Assembly (NCBI RefSeq): GCF_046630445.1
Contig: NC_092341.1
Location: forward strand, 999,501 to 1,063,500
Direction: 5' to 3'
Source of the DNA: Rutidosis leptorrhynchoides
Taxonomy: Eukaryota > Streptophyta > Magnoliopsida > Asterales > Asteraceae
DNA length: 64,000 nt
Shown here in pieces: positions 48,786 to 59,379 of the stretch. The position numbers and the translations under genes are program-made. The notes beneath the pieces are model-generated. The model did no database searches, was not told the DNA's origin, and saw only the letters and a list, made by a program, of their open reading frames with translations. How positions within the stretch are numbered: position 1 is the first letter of the stretch; the number at the start of each line of letters is the position of its first letter.

Positions 48786-49202
48786 ATGAAGACTTCCTGT
48801 GAACTAAACCATGGTATAATGCTACACGCTTTGATTACTAAACGTAATAATGACACACTTCCGAGTGAACTGGTATCAGTAATCAGAGAAAAATTGGACG
48901 GAGTAAGAAAAGAATCCAGATGCGAAGATAATAAGTTACAATTTGGTAAAGGAAAATCAAAATCCGCAGCAAAAAGGAGAGCACGACACCTTGAAAGATG
49001 TCACAAATGCGGAAAATGGTCACACGAAGGTAAATGTTCAAATAATCAAACCTATTCAAATACCGAATTTGTTACTCTATGCAGAGATGGACCGTTCATA
49101 TGTTTAGAAGAAAAAACGTTAAATGCTCGAGGTTACGCCTATGTAGCCATGAAAAATCAATTAGTCCAACTATCTTATGAGTGGGCTAGAGCATATCACT
49201 AA
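48786..49202 (+). CDS. Extra ORF downstream of Athila pol: basic Cys/His protein
   Basis: An intact 138-codon ATG ORF sits 170 bases after pol. Residues ~55-68 are strongly basic (GKGKSKSAAKRRARHLER), immediately followed by CHKCGKWSHEGKC, spaced C-x2-C-x4-H-x3-C. That is one residue short of a retroviral zinc knuckle. The rest has no recognised domain (LEEKTLNARGYAYVAMKN). Athila elements are known to carry varied 3' ORFs, but I do not recognise this one. A nucleic-acid-binding role is suggested by the basic plus Cys/His arrangement. The neighbouring pol is full of stops while this ORF is intact, which may be chance at this length. The - strand element lacks it. Confidence 0.55.
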   Translation: MKTSCELNHGIMLHALITKRNNDTLPSELVSVIREKLDGVRKESRCEDNKLQFGKGKSKSAAKRRARHLERCHKCGKWSHEGKCSNNQTYSNTEFVTLCRDGPFICLEEKTLNARGYAYVAMKNQLVQLSYEWARAYH

Positions 49203-49428
49203 GAATACTATCTCACAGGTAAGTCTGTACAGTTTTTATTTTTATTTTTAACCTTTTGATAATAAACGCTAATTTGTTCGCTATAAAGTATTAAATTGGT
49301 ATTCAATAAAATTAGGACTTCGACTGAAATTATTGATATCATACAAAAATTTATTACATCACTGCGAAATTTAACGTTTATTCTTTAGGTATAAATATCT
49401 TTAATCAATCAACCCAAAATATTTCAAA

Positions 49429-50020
49429 AATTCGTCATGAGTTAAATTAGGTCGTTGAACCGAAATTACTTTACCGAAAAGAGGGGTGTATATTTTTGAT
49501 AATATTTGATTGATTAAAGTGGGATAAAAGACCAAAAAGATTTTTAATTTTATTTTTACTTTGTTTTTAAAATTAATATTAAAATAATATTGTAAACTTG
49601 TTAAAATTAATATATATTTAAAATTGTAAATATTTGAAAAATTAATATTTTTAAAACAAAAATATAATTTAAGTTTGGTGTGAATTTTTAATATGAATTT
49701 TTAATTTTATGCATTTTAAATTTAAGTTTGGTGTAAATTTAAAAACAAAAATTTACTTCATTTCGCTAAGTTAAAAATATGATTTTTAAAATTCGTCGTA
49801 AGTTGAAGACTAGGTCGTTGAACCGAAATTGCTTTACCCGAGGGAGGGACGAGAACTTTTATTATCATTATTTTTAATCTTATCGAATTAAAGTATGCCA
49901 AAAACTTTAAAAAAAAACCCAAAAATCTTTGCTTTTAAAACCGCGCTTAAAAATGACAAATTTTAAAATTTTTGTCGAGGGACGGACTAGGACATCGATC
50001 CGAAACGCCCTCACCCTAAA
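49429..50020 (+). repeat. Three diverged copies of a motif in the Athila 3' region
   Basis: TAGGTCGTTGAACCGAAATT followed by (A/G)CTTTACC occurs at about 49449 and 49811. A weaker third copy (TAGGACATCGATCCGAAACG) is at about 49989. Each follows a GTCGTAAGTTGAAG-like phrase. Surrounding sequence is poor in GC with TTTAAGTTTGGTGT repeated at 49669 and 49722. There is no coding sequence in this 1-kb stretch. Confidence 0.6.
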
Positions 50021-50281
50021 AAGAAACAAAATTTTAATTTTTAAATTAATTTTATGTTTTATAAAGTTATAAGGTTTTATTAAAAAAAAAAAAATAGCCG
50101 CGACTCGCGGTGATTTAAACGAGCCCACCACCGCACTCGCGGAGGTCACAAAACCCAAATGGGTTATCTGGTCGAACAGACCAGTTCCAAACACACACAC
50201 ACACACATATTTTCACCCGAAAAACCCACGAAAAATCATCACAAATTCGCCATTTTTCATCAAATCTTTCATAAAATCACA

Positions 50282-51198
50282 ATGAGGAGACTATTATCAA
50301 GGAATTACTCAAGAAAATCGGTAAATTTCTACACCTAAACACCATTTAATCCAAATTTTAGTGTTCTTGAACAATTTCATACATAATTTTATTTTGATGC
50401 TTTCTAGTGTAATAATGCTTCAATTTTTTGTGTATTATGCTTATATAACCTAGATTGATGCTATTTAACATGATTAGAACCTTTGAACTTCAATTTTTGA
50501 ATAATCTAGGGTTTGTGTTCTTGAGCAAAATTAGGGCTTTTTGATATAAACAGGTTATGGCTGAATTTTGTTGTTAGTTTATGCTAAATTGACTAGTGTA
50601 ACATGTTTAGGTTGCTAAATGATCAAAACTTTGATCCTAAACATGATTTATGAAGATTAAAGTGGACTTTTTGAACCAAAATTTCATAAACTTGATTTAA
50701 TTGATATGAATGCCATGAGGAACTTGTTTAATTGTTATAATGATTGTTTTTGACATGTTTTAGAAGTTAAATGCGAAAAAACTTTGTATACATTTTTGTA
50801 TAAGTATATTTGGAAAAGTATAGAATTGAAAAAAAAATATGTGAAAATATGTATAAGTTTAATATAGATTAAACATGTCATTGTAATTATTTATATTTAT
50901 TATTTTGCTAAAACTAATGCATATTTGGATGCACAAAAATTGTGTTTGATATATTTTGCAGACTGAAAGGGGTGAATCTTCATCCCAGGCTCGCAATGCT
51001 CCTCCGAAAGATGCAAATCAACAGGAAATTAATAACCAATACCGACAAGATATGCCTCACCCAATTGTTTCATATTCAAATATTCATGAGGCAGATTTAC
51101 ATTCGAATTTGAGATTTGATAGATATTGGATAAACTATCCAAAATATCAAAAGAACCTGCACAACCTTGTGTCTAATAATGTTGAGGTACCCAGATGA
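50282..51198 (+). pseudogene. Env-like 3' ORF of the + Athila element, probably spliced and cut by an LTR
   Basis: Predicted exon 1 (50282-50320) is ATG plus twelve codons (MRRLLSRNYSRKS). A 641-base intron with GTAAAT and TTTTGCAG borders follows, then exon 2 from 50962 (TERGESSSQARNAPP), in phase. Exon 2 stays open to 51195, and the TGA at 51196-51198 is made by the first bases of the inserted LTR. The - strand Athila element shows the same design, a tiny first exon and an intron of about 680 bases, in its larger ORF. The splice prediction is an inference from sequence. Confidence 0.5.
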
Positions 51199-52752
51199 TA
51201 TCGCGTATTTTATACACATTTTTATTAGCGATATCGGTTACATTTTGGTCCATTCGGATACGATTTGGCGTTTATATTGATAATATTGCGAAGGTTCGAG
51301 TTTGAAAAGCTAATTGTTGGAAAGTGGTGATTTATGAAGTTTTTGAGGCACTTTGTTAATTATTTGTTTCTAAAGGTGCACCGAGGAGGAAAACATTTAG
51401 TATTTATTGGGAAGTTTGGTTTTAAGTTAGTTTTAAAGCTGAAAAAGAGAAAAATAAACGAAGGAGTCAATTCTAGTACATCTCCGCGGCGCGATAATGG
51501 ATCTCGCGGCGCGGCTATTCACTTGTTTCCAGATCAGAACTTGAGATAAGAAGGGCATTATTTTATGAGCAATCTTGCGGCGCGACAATTAGGGTCGCGG
51601 CGCGGAGACTCTGTCGGTTCAGTTTATTTGGCAAGTATAAAAGGCCCGAATTTTACCCTAATCAATCATTATCGTATCCAGACGAATTCCAGCCACTTTT
51701 TGACGAACTTAGGTGATTTTTGGAGATCTTCAAGGTCATTCTAAGGTACCAATCATTCCGGGAACAAGTCTCGATTCGTTTATCTTTCAGGATTCAATTA
51801 TTGATTAGTTTTATCTCTTTGTTATCAACAATGAATTTCTCTATTTCTTTGATTGTTATTTTGGTTTTAGCCATGATTGTAGGCTAAACTCTTAATGTTT
51901 GTCTAGATTGAATATTTGCAAGTGTTTGGATGTTACTTTGATGTTTTATTAATTGATGCATAATAATTATGAGTTTTGATTAAGAACCATTCTTGTGGGT
52001 GTTGATTATTGTTACTAGGTTGATTAGTGAATCTTGTTTAAACAAAGGGAACCCTGTTTCAATTTAGTGATCTAATTCCCAATTGATTTGTCTTAACCGA
52101 TTGGGTGCTTACTGGACCAAGGGGGTAAACCGGGTAACGTAATTGAACAAAATAGAGGTGAATTGTGTGGAGCGAACGCGTAACCAATTGCATCTTAATC
52201 TTATAATTAGCTAGTTACTAAGTCACAAACGAAAGATGGTATTTGGTGAAAGGGAACCCTAAGCCAATTAATCCTAGTTTGACGTGTTTGCTAAAAGAGA
52301 ACTCTGGGTAAACCGACTCTGTAATTGCGTGCATTGATTAATAGAACTAGTGCTTAATAACAAATCATCCAACACTGCGAATAGGATATCTAGGCGAACA
52401 TTCTTCTATCCATTGAATTCCAATATCTTTATTTTCCCGTTGAGTCTGTATTTCTTTTATCTAAACTTAAAAATCCAAAAATATTGTCTTTTACTTTTAA
52501 AGCTATCTTGATTTGGCTAATCGTTAAATAGCCGCAAAACAAACTATCTCGTAATTTCAATTTTCATAGTTTAACTTAGTTTACTTTTATTAGTTTCAAA
52601 CTTAATTCTCACGTTAATACTGTCCTTGGAACGATACTTGGAATTACCATTTTTATACTATTACACGATCGGGTACACTGCCCGTAAGTGTGTAGTAATC
52701 TTTAACCAGGCATATTTCCAGAGATAATTTATATACTAGATTTCACACATCA
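51196..52752 (+). repeat. Athila LTR, + orientation (left arm of palindrome)
   Basis: TGATATCGCG...CACACATCA, 1557 bases. It lies inside the env-like ORF, and no polypurine tract precedes it, so by position it behaves as a 5' LTR, followed by AGTTTT. It is more than 99 percent identical to the inverted LTR at 52768-54324, with no net length difference. It carries two paired CGCG-boxes (51484-51514 and 51575-51605). Confidence 0.88.
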
Positions 52753-52767
52753 AGTTTTCCAAAAACT

Positions 52768-54324
52768 TGATGTGTGAAATCTAGTATATAAATTATCTCT
52801 GGAAATATGCCTGGTTAAAGATTACTACACACTTACGAGCAGTGTACCCGATCGTGTAATAGTATAAAAATGGTAATTCCAAGTATCGTTCCAAGGACAG
52901 TATTAACATGAGAATTAAGTTTGAAACTAATAAAAGTAAACTAAGTTAAACTATGAAAATTGAAATTACGAGATAGTTTGTTTTGCGGCTATTTAACGAT
53001 TAGCCAAATCAAGATAGCTTTAAAAGTAAAAGACAATATTTTTGGATTTTTAAGTTTAGATAAAAGAAATACAGACTCAACGGGAAAATAAAGATATTGG
53101 AATTCAATGGATAGAAGAATGTTCGCCTAGATATCCTATTCGCAGTGTTGGATGATTTGTTATTAAGCACTAGTTCTATTAATCAATGCACGCAATTACA
53201 GAGTCGGTTTACCCAGAGTTCTCTTTTAGCAAACACGTCAAACTAGGATTAATTGGCTTAGGGTTCCCTTTCACCAAATACCATCTTTCGTTTGTGACTT
53301 AGTAACTAGCTAATTATAAGATTAAGATGCAATTGGTTACGCGTTCGCTCCACACAATTCACCCCTATTTTGTTCAATTACGTTACCCGGTTTACCCCCT
53401 TGGTCCAGTAAGCACCCAATCGGTTAAGACAAATCATTTGGGAATTAGATCACTAAATTGAAACAGGGTTCCCTTTGTTCAAACAAGATTCACTAATCAA
53501 CCTAGTAACAATAATCAACACCCACAAGAATGGTTCTTAATCAAAACTCATAATTATTATGCATCAATTAATAAAACATCAAAGTAACATCCAAACACTT
53601 GCAAATATTCAATCTAGACAAACATTAAGAGTTTAGCCTACAATCATGGCTAAAACCAAAATAACAATCAAAGAAATAGAGAAATTCATTGTTGATAACA
53701 AAGAGATAAAACTAATCAATAATTGAATCCTGAAAGATAAACGAATCGAGACTTGTTCCCGGAATGATTGGTACCTTAGAATGACCTTGAAGATCTCCAA
53801 AAATCACCTAAGTTCGTCAAAAAGTGGCTGGAATTCGTCTGGATACGATAATGATTGATTAGGGTAAAATTCGGGCCTTTTATACTTGCCAAATATACTG
53901 AACCGACAGAGTCTCCACGCCGCGACCCTAATTGTCGCGCCGCGAGATTGCTCATAAAATAATGCCCTTCTTATCTCAAGTTCTGATCTGGAAACAAGTG
54001 AATAGCCGCGCCGCGAGATCCATTATCGCGCCGCGGAGATGTACTGGAATTGACTCCTTCGTTTATTTTTCTCTTTTTCAGCTTTAAAACTAACTTAAAA
54101 CCAAACTTCCCAATAAATACTAAACGTTTTCCTCCTCGGTGCACCTTTAGAAACAAATAATTAACAAAGTGCCTCAAAAACTTCATAAATCACCACTTTC
54201 CAACAATTAGCTTTTCAAACTCGAACCTTCGCAATATTATCAATATAAACGCCAAATCGTATCCGAATGGACCAAAATGTAACCGATATCGCTAATGAAA
54301 ATGTGTATAAAATACGCGATATCA
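52768..54324 (-). repeat. 3' LTR of the - strand Athila element (right arm of palindrome)
   Basis: Read on the - strand it starts TGATATCGCG just after the purine tract AGTGTGGGGTGGTT and ends CACACATCA. That makes it the 3' LTR of the element to the right. Unusually, it is followed by AGTTTTTGG, which resembles the start of an Athila primer-binding region, not by an ordinary target duplication. Confidence 0.85.
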
Positions 54325-56563
54325 AACCACCCCACACTAGAGTTTTGCTTGTCCTCAAGCAATAGAACTCGAAAATAGTCTTCTAACATGAATGTAGAAC
54401 CAATGAACAAGAAACCAGACAAATAACTAGCGTGGGCACGATTTGGCATAAGTAACAACTATGGTTCCCACTTGCATTCCCCCGATGTAACTTCCCAAAC
54501 CGCAATCAATATGAATCAATATAGTAACCAAAAATAATCTCGATAACGTACCATAATGATGAAGTAGAGAATTTCGAATCATAACAAAAATCTTCAATGG
54601 AACCGGGAATCAAGTGGGAACCTAGCACCAAGGAATAAGCAATCGAACACATGTGCCAAGAGAACGCACGGGCTACCCCGCAATTGGTCAAGCCAAGCCT
54701 CCCACAGTACCTAACATCGCGAGATGTCGGTAGAAAATAATGTGCTTAGGAGGATACACATTACGTCCGGATATCATCGATGGTTATGAGGTAACCGTCT
54801 AATCCGTTAAGTCAACCATAAAGATTGAGGTTCATCAGGCTTAAAAGCTGATATCTTACCTTTCCGGAGGTTATCCACTGGGAATCTGATCAATCACTGA
54901 CATTTTGTGTATCATGGTGCACTTCCCATTTGGCTAGCAAATCTCCCTCATTGAGACAAGCTTTGACTACCAGTTTCCCTGTTTGATGTTGAGGCCTGGT
55001 AGATTTCCAGTCGATTTTAGCAATGACTTTTCAAGATTTTTCGTCACCCTACAACTGGTCTGGACTACAACTTCTGAAATGAATCAGCAAGTGTGTCGTT
55101 CGGGAGACTTGACTCCCTTTAGGATGGAATGGATACATCCTGTATGGTCATAAAAGGTGGTCGAGCGCATACATTGTCCTTGTTAGGAGAAACAATGAAG
55201 ACCGCCCTGTTGAGTTTTTGATCTAGCGTATGGCCCGGCTTCGACCACACGATCCAATCACCGTTCATACGGTTGACACCCGTTTTTGTACAAGTGACCT
55301 ACGTATGAACTGAATGTTCATGTAGGATTTCACATTCAAAATAATGAACATGTTTTGAAAGTTCAAGACTTTCTCCTCTAACAGTACCTCATCGTGAAAT
55401 GATGGGTAATGAAATGGCACGCTTAAGAGGTATACGAACCAAGTAGAACGGTCGGAAGACTTTACTTCCTTAATTGAGTGGATCTAAGTCACTCGGAAGT
55501 GTCAATCTGTTTCAATTGACACCGGTTTTGAAAAATCCCTAAAACCTTCGGGTTCCATAGCTTTTGGCTATGGGTTGTGTTGTCTAAGCAAACACAAGCA
55601 CGTAGCTATTGCTCCTAAAAAGGACAGCACTGGTGAAGCTCAAGGCTCCTCTTCCCACAGTATCACATCATTTAGATTATGCAATAATAAAATGATATAG
55701 TTTTGGAAGTCTGCTATACCAAGTAACCAAAAGTTTTTGATCTGGCACGTGATTTGGTCACAATCACGCTATGCAATCACCGCTATCTCACGGTTTACAC
55801 CCGTTTGGGTACAGGTGACCTACTATTTAGTTCTTTGAACTAGTAGGATTTCATGTCCAATGGTAATGAACATGTGGAACAACTCTGGCTTCTTTAAACA
55901 TCATGAAATATAAATACCAAGCCATACTTAAACAAGGGTTTTGGTCGAATTTTTAACTATTTTTCTATTTTTTTCCTCTTTTTCACTAACTAATTTTTTC
56001 ATTTTTTTTTTATTTTCCCCTAAATTTTTCAATTTTTTTTTTACGACCAAAACCCCGTGAAATGTCAAGTCTTTTAGATATCAAAACCAAAATAATGATG
56101 ATTCTATTAATAACCAACCCGAGAGATTTTACATCCCCCACCCCACACTTGAGATCAAGTAATGTCCACATTACTTGAGATCAAAAATGGATTAAAATCA
56201 AAAGGGTAAGAAAAATAAAACTTATCGAGCTTAACCACAAATCGTGGAATGACAGTGACAGATGGCGCTGAACTGACTGCCAGCATAAGAACATCGTCCA
56301 TTCCCGATTCTCACACAAATATCATCACTCAAGTAGTTTTGCTGAACTTAATGCCAGACTTGAAAAACCGTTTCTCCAACACACCTAAGAAAAAGCAAAA
56401 CACACCAAATACATAAATGGGAACAAGGTGGTACCACCCGGTACCGAAACGCCTTGCCCCTAATAAGGTCTCAAGTACATAATAAAATAATTCAAGTACA
56501 ACCCAATCGAAAAAAAAATAGTCTAAAACAAATACAACAAGATCACGGGCTCGCAGGCCCTCT
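54325..56563 (-). other. 3' non-coding region and polypurine tract of the - Athila element
   Basis: No gene. Next to the LTR the - strand reads TTGCTTGAGGACAAGCAAAA and then AGTGTGGGGTGGTT, the usual Athila purine-tract context. Two blocks at about 55220-55350 and 55735-55880 are diverged copies of one another; they share CACCCGTTTNNGTACANGTG and a TAGGATTTCA phrase. A palindromic CTTGAGATCAAG-type word recurs at about 56150-56180. Confidence 0.55.
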
Positions 56564-58725
56564 TCACTGAAATCCGCCATACGGCCAGCTGCCGTATGGG
56601 TACTGCTGCTGAAAACACTGTCGCGCATTTTCCAACCTCTCCTGCTCATCGTAAATAGGGGCCTGAACTCGTGGCCGAACATCACTGCGGTAATATACCG
56701 GTGTCTGCGCTGTGGTGCCATAGTAATTATTAGGATCATAATAATAGAGGCGATCATTATGGCGCTGCCAATCATTGCCATATGCAATCCACTGCTGATC
56801 ATGGACTATCTCATCTAACCTTTCCTCCTGCCTAGAGTTACTCGACTCTACTCTTTGATGGCTTGCCCACATGCGGTTATCATGTTCCCGCTGATCCCCT
56901 CGGAAATCACTGAACCCTCTTGACATACCAACCTGTAAATTACCAACTGACGAAACCAAACCATCCCAAACCTCTTGGGAAATACCCCACTACTGTTCAC
57001 CCCCTGCATGCACATTTGGAGCAACCGACTCCGGCTCATTAGCACCCTGATTAGCACCTCCAACTGCAGGTGCTTGTGGCTCAACAAATGCTACCACACC
57101 ATCTCGATTAGCATTCCACATAACAAAATTCGCGTTAAAATAAAACCTTAAATTAAAAGGTTTCATAACTTGCAACTGATCGGTTAATTTGGTGCACCTG
57201 CTGAAATCAATATCGAAAAACTTGGCTATTCGCGTAACATAATGACCACCAAGAATTGGCCGTATCGCTCTAGTTTCTCTCGAATGATTCGACAAATATG
57301 TACCAATAAGATTGCACAAATCCACATGTGCACTACGCGTATACCTATACATAATCCATAACTCGGTGGAATTTACTTTGTCGTTCCCATTCCGTCTGGC
57401 ACAAAAAGTACTTGACAAAAGTTTCTGAAACAACCGTAAATCCCTGCGTTGAATATCAGAGCCTTTCGATTCATTAGATACAAATGGCACCAACCCCGAT
57501 ATCTCTTCCCAAAAATCACGCTCAATATAACCTTCCTGGTTTCCAATAAACTCTGTTTCTTTTAAATACCGTTTCAACAAATTCTCATTCCACCCCTCAT
57601 ACAAATTCAATGCTTTAGCTAAATCGAGTCGACTCATTGCCCGTCTCTCGCCTCCCAAGCGAAAAGTTAAGAACGCTTGATCGTCCCCATTTCTTCTAGT
57701 AAGGTAGCTAAGAGAGGAGAAAAATTCAACAATTAACTCTCTATAAAGATCCTCCCTTAAGGACATAGCACGTTCCCAGCAATCTAGATCGAACCCATGA
57801 TAAGACATCGACAACAATGAAGCAACATCCTCCTTAACATCATCAGACGCTCTCTCTAGTTCATCCCAGCTAAAATACCAAGTAGCTTGGATATTTCTAG
57901 CCGAAATAAATTCATAGTAATTAGAGAATTCTTCCTGCACTTGTTGTAACCAAAACTCGGGGTTCCTTCTTCTTTCTTCCTCCCTACGGGCTTGAGCCGT
58001 GGAGGTTGATGGAGCGTCAGTTCTGATTCTCTACACAAATCAAACAAAGAACCAAACCAAACACAAAACATTGAATAGTTAGCGTTAAGCAAATCAACAT
58101 GTTTCACACCCTTGCGTCAACTACCATCAATACACGTTTCAACTTCAATTAATCATTTAAACAATAGCAAGTATCCAAAACATATGTTTGTGTTCCATTT
58201 AACCAATTCAAGCCAACTCCAAACTCTAAAGCACAAGAGTGTCTCATTAAACAACTCAAATGAAACTCAATTTAACAACTTCATCATATCAATTAACCAA
58301 TTTCAACAAGGTTAAACAATTCCAACATTCAAGAAAACATTGCATTAAGAACAAATCTCATCAAGCTTAACCAATTTCAAATTCATACATAAAACCCGCC
58401 CAAATTACCCCACACTATCTTAAAACATACAATCATTAACAATCATCTCCCTTACAAACAAAATCCCCAAATAGTAATCATAAAATTCGGATATAAACAT
58501 TACCCTAATCTCAAAAATCAACATTATGCATAATCAACACAATAAATCATGAAGAAAACACAATAATATCATATTCATCAACAATTAATTCATATTAAAG
58601 CATAGAAGTTTCAATTAAACATAACCCCTTAAAAATTCAAACATGAACCCTAGAATTAACAAGATTAATCAAGATACATGGAAGAAAAAGTAAGAGATTA
58701 GTTTAATTCGGACCTTAACCGGCAT
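56564..58725 (-). pseudogene. Env-like (Athila ORF-1 family) 3' ORF, probably spliced, one nonsense codon
   Basis: Exon 2 runs from 58030 to 56564 (about 489 codons). A predicted exon 1 of only four codons (MPVK, 58725-58714) joins it in phase over a 683-base intron with GT and TTGTGTAG borders; the donor is weak. The protein holds WYFSWDELERASDDVKEDV, FLTFRLGGERRAMSRLDLAK and RAIRPILGGHYVTRIAKFF, the pattern of the Pfam Athila ORF-1 / putative plant transposon protein families. An in-frame TAG at 56990-56992 precedes a Gln/Tyr-rich tail (QQYPYGSWPYGGFQ). I see no clear transmembrane segment, so 'env-like' refers to position only. Confidence 0.7.
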
Positions 58726-59379
58726 GTTTAAGCAAGCAATTGAAGAAATTAGGTAGTAATTTGGATTAATTGAAGTTAGGGTTTAAAAGCCTTAGGTTTG
58801 TTTGAAAGATAAGTATGAGAGTTGTGGATGAAAAACTGAGGCAAAAACCCTAAAAAGGGTGTAATATGCGTCGGGTTATGTACAAAATCGGGTTGACCCA
58901 TTCAACTTTCAACAATATCCGGTGGTTCAGGATCTGGGCGCCTGAAACATCGCGTCGCGACGTAAAATGCCGCGCCGCGGCCATACGCTTAACCTGACTC
59001 CAACTTCTATAAAAATACGTAACACTCAAAACCAGTTATACCTCGCGCCGCGACCCCAATTGTCGCGACGCGGTAATACACGCGTGTAAAAACCATTTTT
59101 AAGCCCCTTTCTGTTACCAAAACACTCGAAATCTCGCGCCGCGGACCAAGATGTCGCGCCGCGACGTTACTCTGAAACCTGACACCTCGTGTTTTCACTT
59201 ATTCAGCAATCTTTATTTAACCTTAAAGCTCAAAACAACCACAAAACCAACCAGGAATCTATCAAAAACAATCAATTAGCAATTTAGACGCAGCAAACTC
59301 GTGATCACACCGAATTATACAAACTATACAACAATGTGAACCTTATTTAACGAGTCGTTCACGCGACTCGTCCCCAACT
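58726..59379 (-). other. Spacer between pol and env-like ORF, with three paired CGCG-boxes
   Basis: There is no coding sequence in this 654-base spacer. Paired boxes lie at 58950-58980, 59043-59073 and 59134-59164. Each is two 11-mers of the form NCGCGNCGCGN whose starts are exactly 20 bases apart. The same arrangement is in the element's LTR. Confidence 0.8.

Larger units (their letters stand above)
45878..51195 (+). mobile_element. Athila-lineage element on + strand, 5' part lost
   Basis: It starts abruptly in the N-terminal part of reverse transcriptase and runs through integrase, a downstream Cys/His ORF, AT-rich repeats and an env-like spliced ORF, where an LTR (51196) interrupts it. 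Gag, protease and its own LTRs are absent. Its pol is related to that of the - strand Athila element to the right, but the two differ at roughly one residue in five or six by eye and they differ in 3' ORFs, so they are separate subfamilies. Confidence 0.85.
51196..54324. repeat. Giant LTR-LTR palindrome (arms about 1.56 kb)
   Basis: Position x pairs with 105520 minus x from 51196 to 54324, with only CCA (52759-52761) unpaired at the centre. By eye I found at least ten single-base mismatches between the arms and no indel, so the arms are distinct copies and not one read folded on itself. The two LTRs proper are separated by AGTTTTCCAAAAACT. Confidence 0.88.

Noticed and set aside
49429-50020. 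CRISPR-like spaced repeats
   Set aside because: There are only three diverged copies with unequal spacing in a plant retroelement.
51196-54324. Palindrome as a simple assembly fold-back
   Set aside because: The arms differ at ten or more bases and their outer flanks are unrelated sequences. A long-read check is still desirable.
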